From assembly GCA_013329355.1 (NCBI GenBank), contig DUKK01000227.1:1-5040 (forward strand): a stretch of 5,040 nt of DNA, written 5' to 3'. A model generated the notes under the pieces. It was given only the letters and a program-made list of their open reading frames with translations, did no database searches and was not told the origin of the DNA. This document shows, in pieces, positions 4,602 through 5,040 of the stretch (its first letter is position 1; the number at the start of each line of letters is the position of its first letter). The position numbers and the translations under genes are program-made. The stretch comes from Candidatus Poseidoniaceae archaeon. Lineage in GTDB: Archaea; Thermoplasmatota; Poseidoniia; Poseidoniales; Poseidoniaceae.

Positions 4602-5040
4602 GTGGTTGATGGTGATTTGAATATTGATCCATGGAGTAGTACTCAATCTACAGATTACTCGAGAATTATCGACCAATTTGGCTTGTCTAGCCTGACCAAC
4701 CTCACCCTACCCAACCCATCTCATCTACATAGACGTGGTATTGTATTTGCGCACAGAGACCTAGACTTAGTGCTCCAAGCGCAGAAGACCGGGGATAATT
4801 TTGGCGTTCTTACCGGTCTCATGCCAAGTGGCAGGATGCACCTAGGCCACTCGATGGTTATCGAACAGGTGAAATGGTTTCAGAATCTTGGAGGCGATGT
4901 TACTATTGCCGTAGCAGATCTCGAAAGTCAAGCGACACGAGGGGTGAGTTTAGCCAAGGGAAGAGAAATAGCGCTACACGAATATGTTGCAAATTATGCC
5001 GCACTGGGTCTTAATCCAGACCTATCTAGTGTATACTTCC
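4602..5040 (+). CDS. trpS: Tryptophanyl-tRNA synthetase, N-terminal part, cut by the window edge
   Basis: Class Ic aminoacyl-tRNA synthetase that charges tRNA(Trp) using ATP, in the cytoplasm. The visible 146 residues match the archaeal/eukaryal branch: the N-terminal IDPW (8-11) and DYSRIIDQFG (18-27), then RRGIVFAHRDLD (44-55), the nucleotide-binding LTGLMPSG (70-77), HLGH (80-83; the class I HIGH motif), and VADLESQATRG (104-114), the counterpart of the archaeal ADMEA-x-x-R-G segment. The KMSKS motif and the anticodon-binding domain lie beyond the edge. The frame is open from 4572. GTG 4602 is chosen for its GAGGGG ribosome-binding site and because it gives a short N-terminus before IDPW like other archaeal enzymes; TTG 4617 is the alternative. 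The bacterial type lacks the FAHRDLD segment, so this gene is the best evidence in the window for an archaeal host. Confidence 0.95.
   Translation, partial: MVDGDLNIDPWSSTQSTDYSRIIDQFGLSSLTNLTLPNPSHLHRRGIVFAHRDLDLVLQAQKTGDNFGVLTGLMPSGRMHLGHSMVIEQVKWFQNLGGDVTIAVADLESQATRGVSLAKGREIALHEYVANYAALGLNPDLSSVYF

Noticed and set aside
1..5040. Mobile element, CRISPR array, toxin-antitoxin or defence island
   Set aside because: No transposase or integrase, spaced repeats, terminal inverted repeats or toxin families were found. The lone MazG-like protein has no MazEF partners and is unrelated to being a toxin.

Overview
The window looks like ordinary chromosomal sequence of a planktonic euryarchaeon, most likely Marine Group II/III (Poseidoniia-like). 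I infer this from an archaeal/eukaryal-type tryptophanyl-tRNA synthetase, archaeal-looking promoter and ribosome-binding signals, a moderate-to-low GC content, a secreted protein with a C-terminal membrane anchor, and bacterial-type ThyA, FolA and PlsC genes of the kind marine euryarchaea have acquired. The lineage is an inference; no marker gene in the window settles it.

Layout: (1) Positions 2-646 (+) hold the C-terminal three quarters of a nucleoside phosphorylase of the PNP/MTAP family, cut by the left edge. (2) Positions 686-1057 (+) hold a small MazG-like nucleotide pyrophosphohydrolase, with a TATA-like box placed so that its mRNA could be leaderless. (3) Positions 3179 down to 1058 (-) hold a three-gene run, plsC-like acyltransferase, then thyA, then folA. 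thyA and folA overlap by 4 bases (ATGA). The folA stop abuts the mazG stop with no base between them. (4) Positions 3180-3320 are a 141-bp divergent intergenic region that ends in a hairpin touching the next start codon. (5) Positions 3321-4526 (+) encode a tryptophan-rich exported protein of unknown function with a signal peptide and a C-terminal membrane anchor. (6) Positions 4602-5040 (+) are the start of trpS, cut by the right edge.

How the genes fit together: four of the seven genes concern nucleotides. The phosphorylase salvages purine nucleosides, MazG removes unwanted (d)NTPs, and ThyA plus DHFR make dTMP and regenerate tetrahydrofolate. ThyA oxidises methylene-tetrahydrofolate to dihydrofolate and DHFR reduces it back, which matches their translational coupling. 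The acyltransferase and the surface protein belong to the cell envelope, and TrpRS is translation housekeeping.

I saw no mobile element, CRISPR array, RNA gene or defence system. The points most worth a second look are the Asn-x-Ala purine site of the phosphorylase, the hairpin at the start of the exported protein, that protein itself, and the bacterial-type plsC-thyA-folA run.
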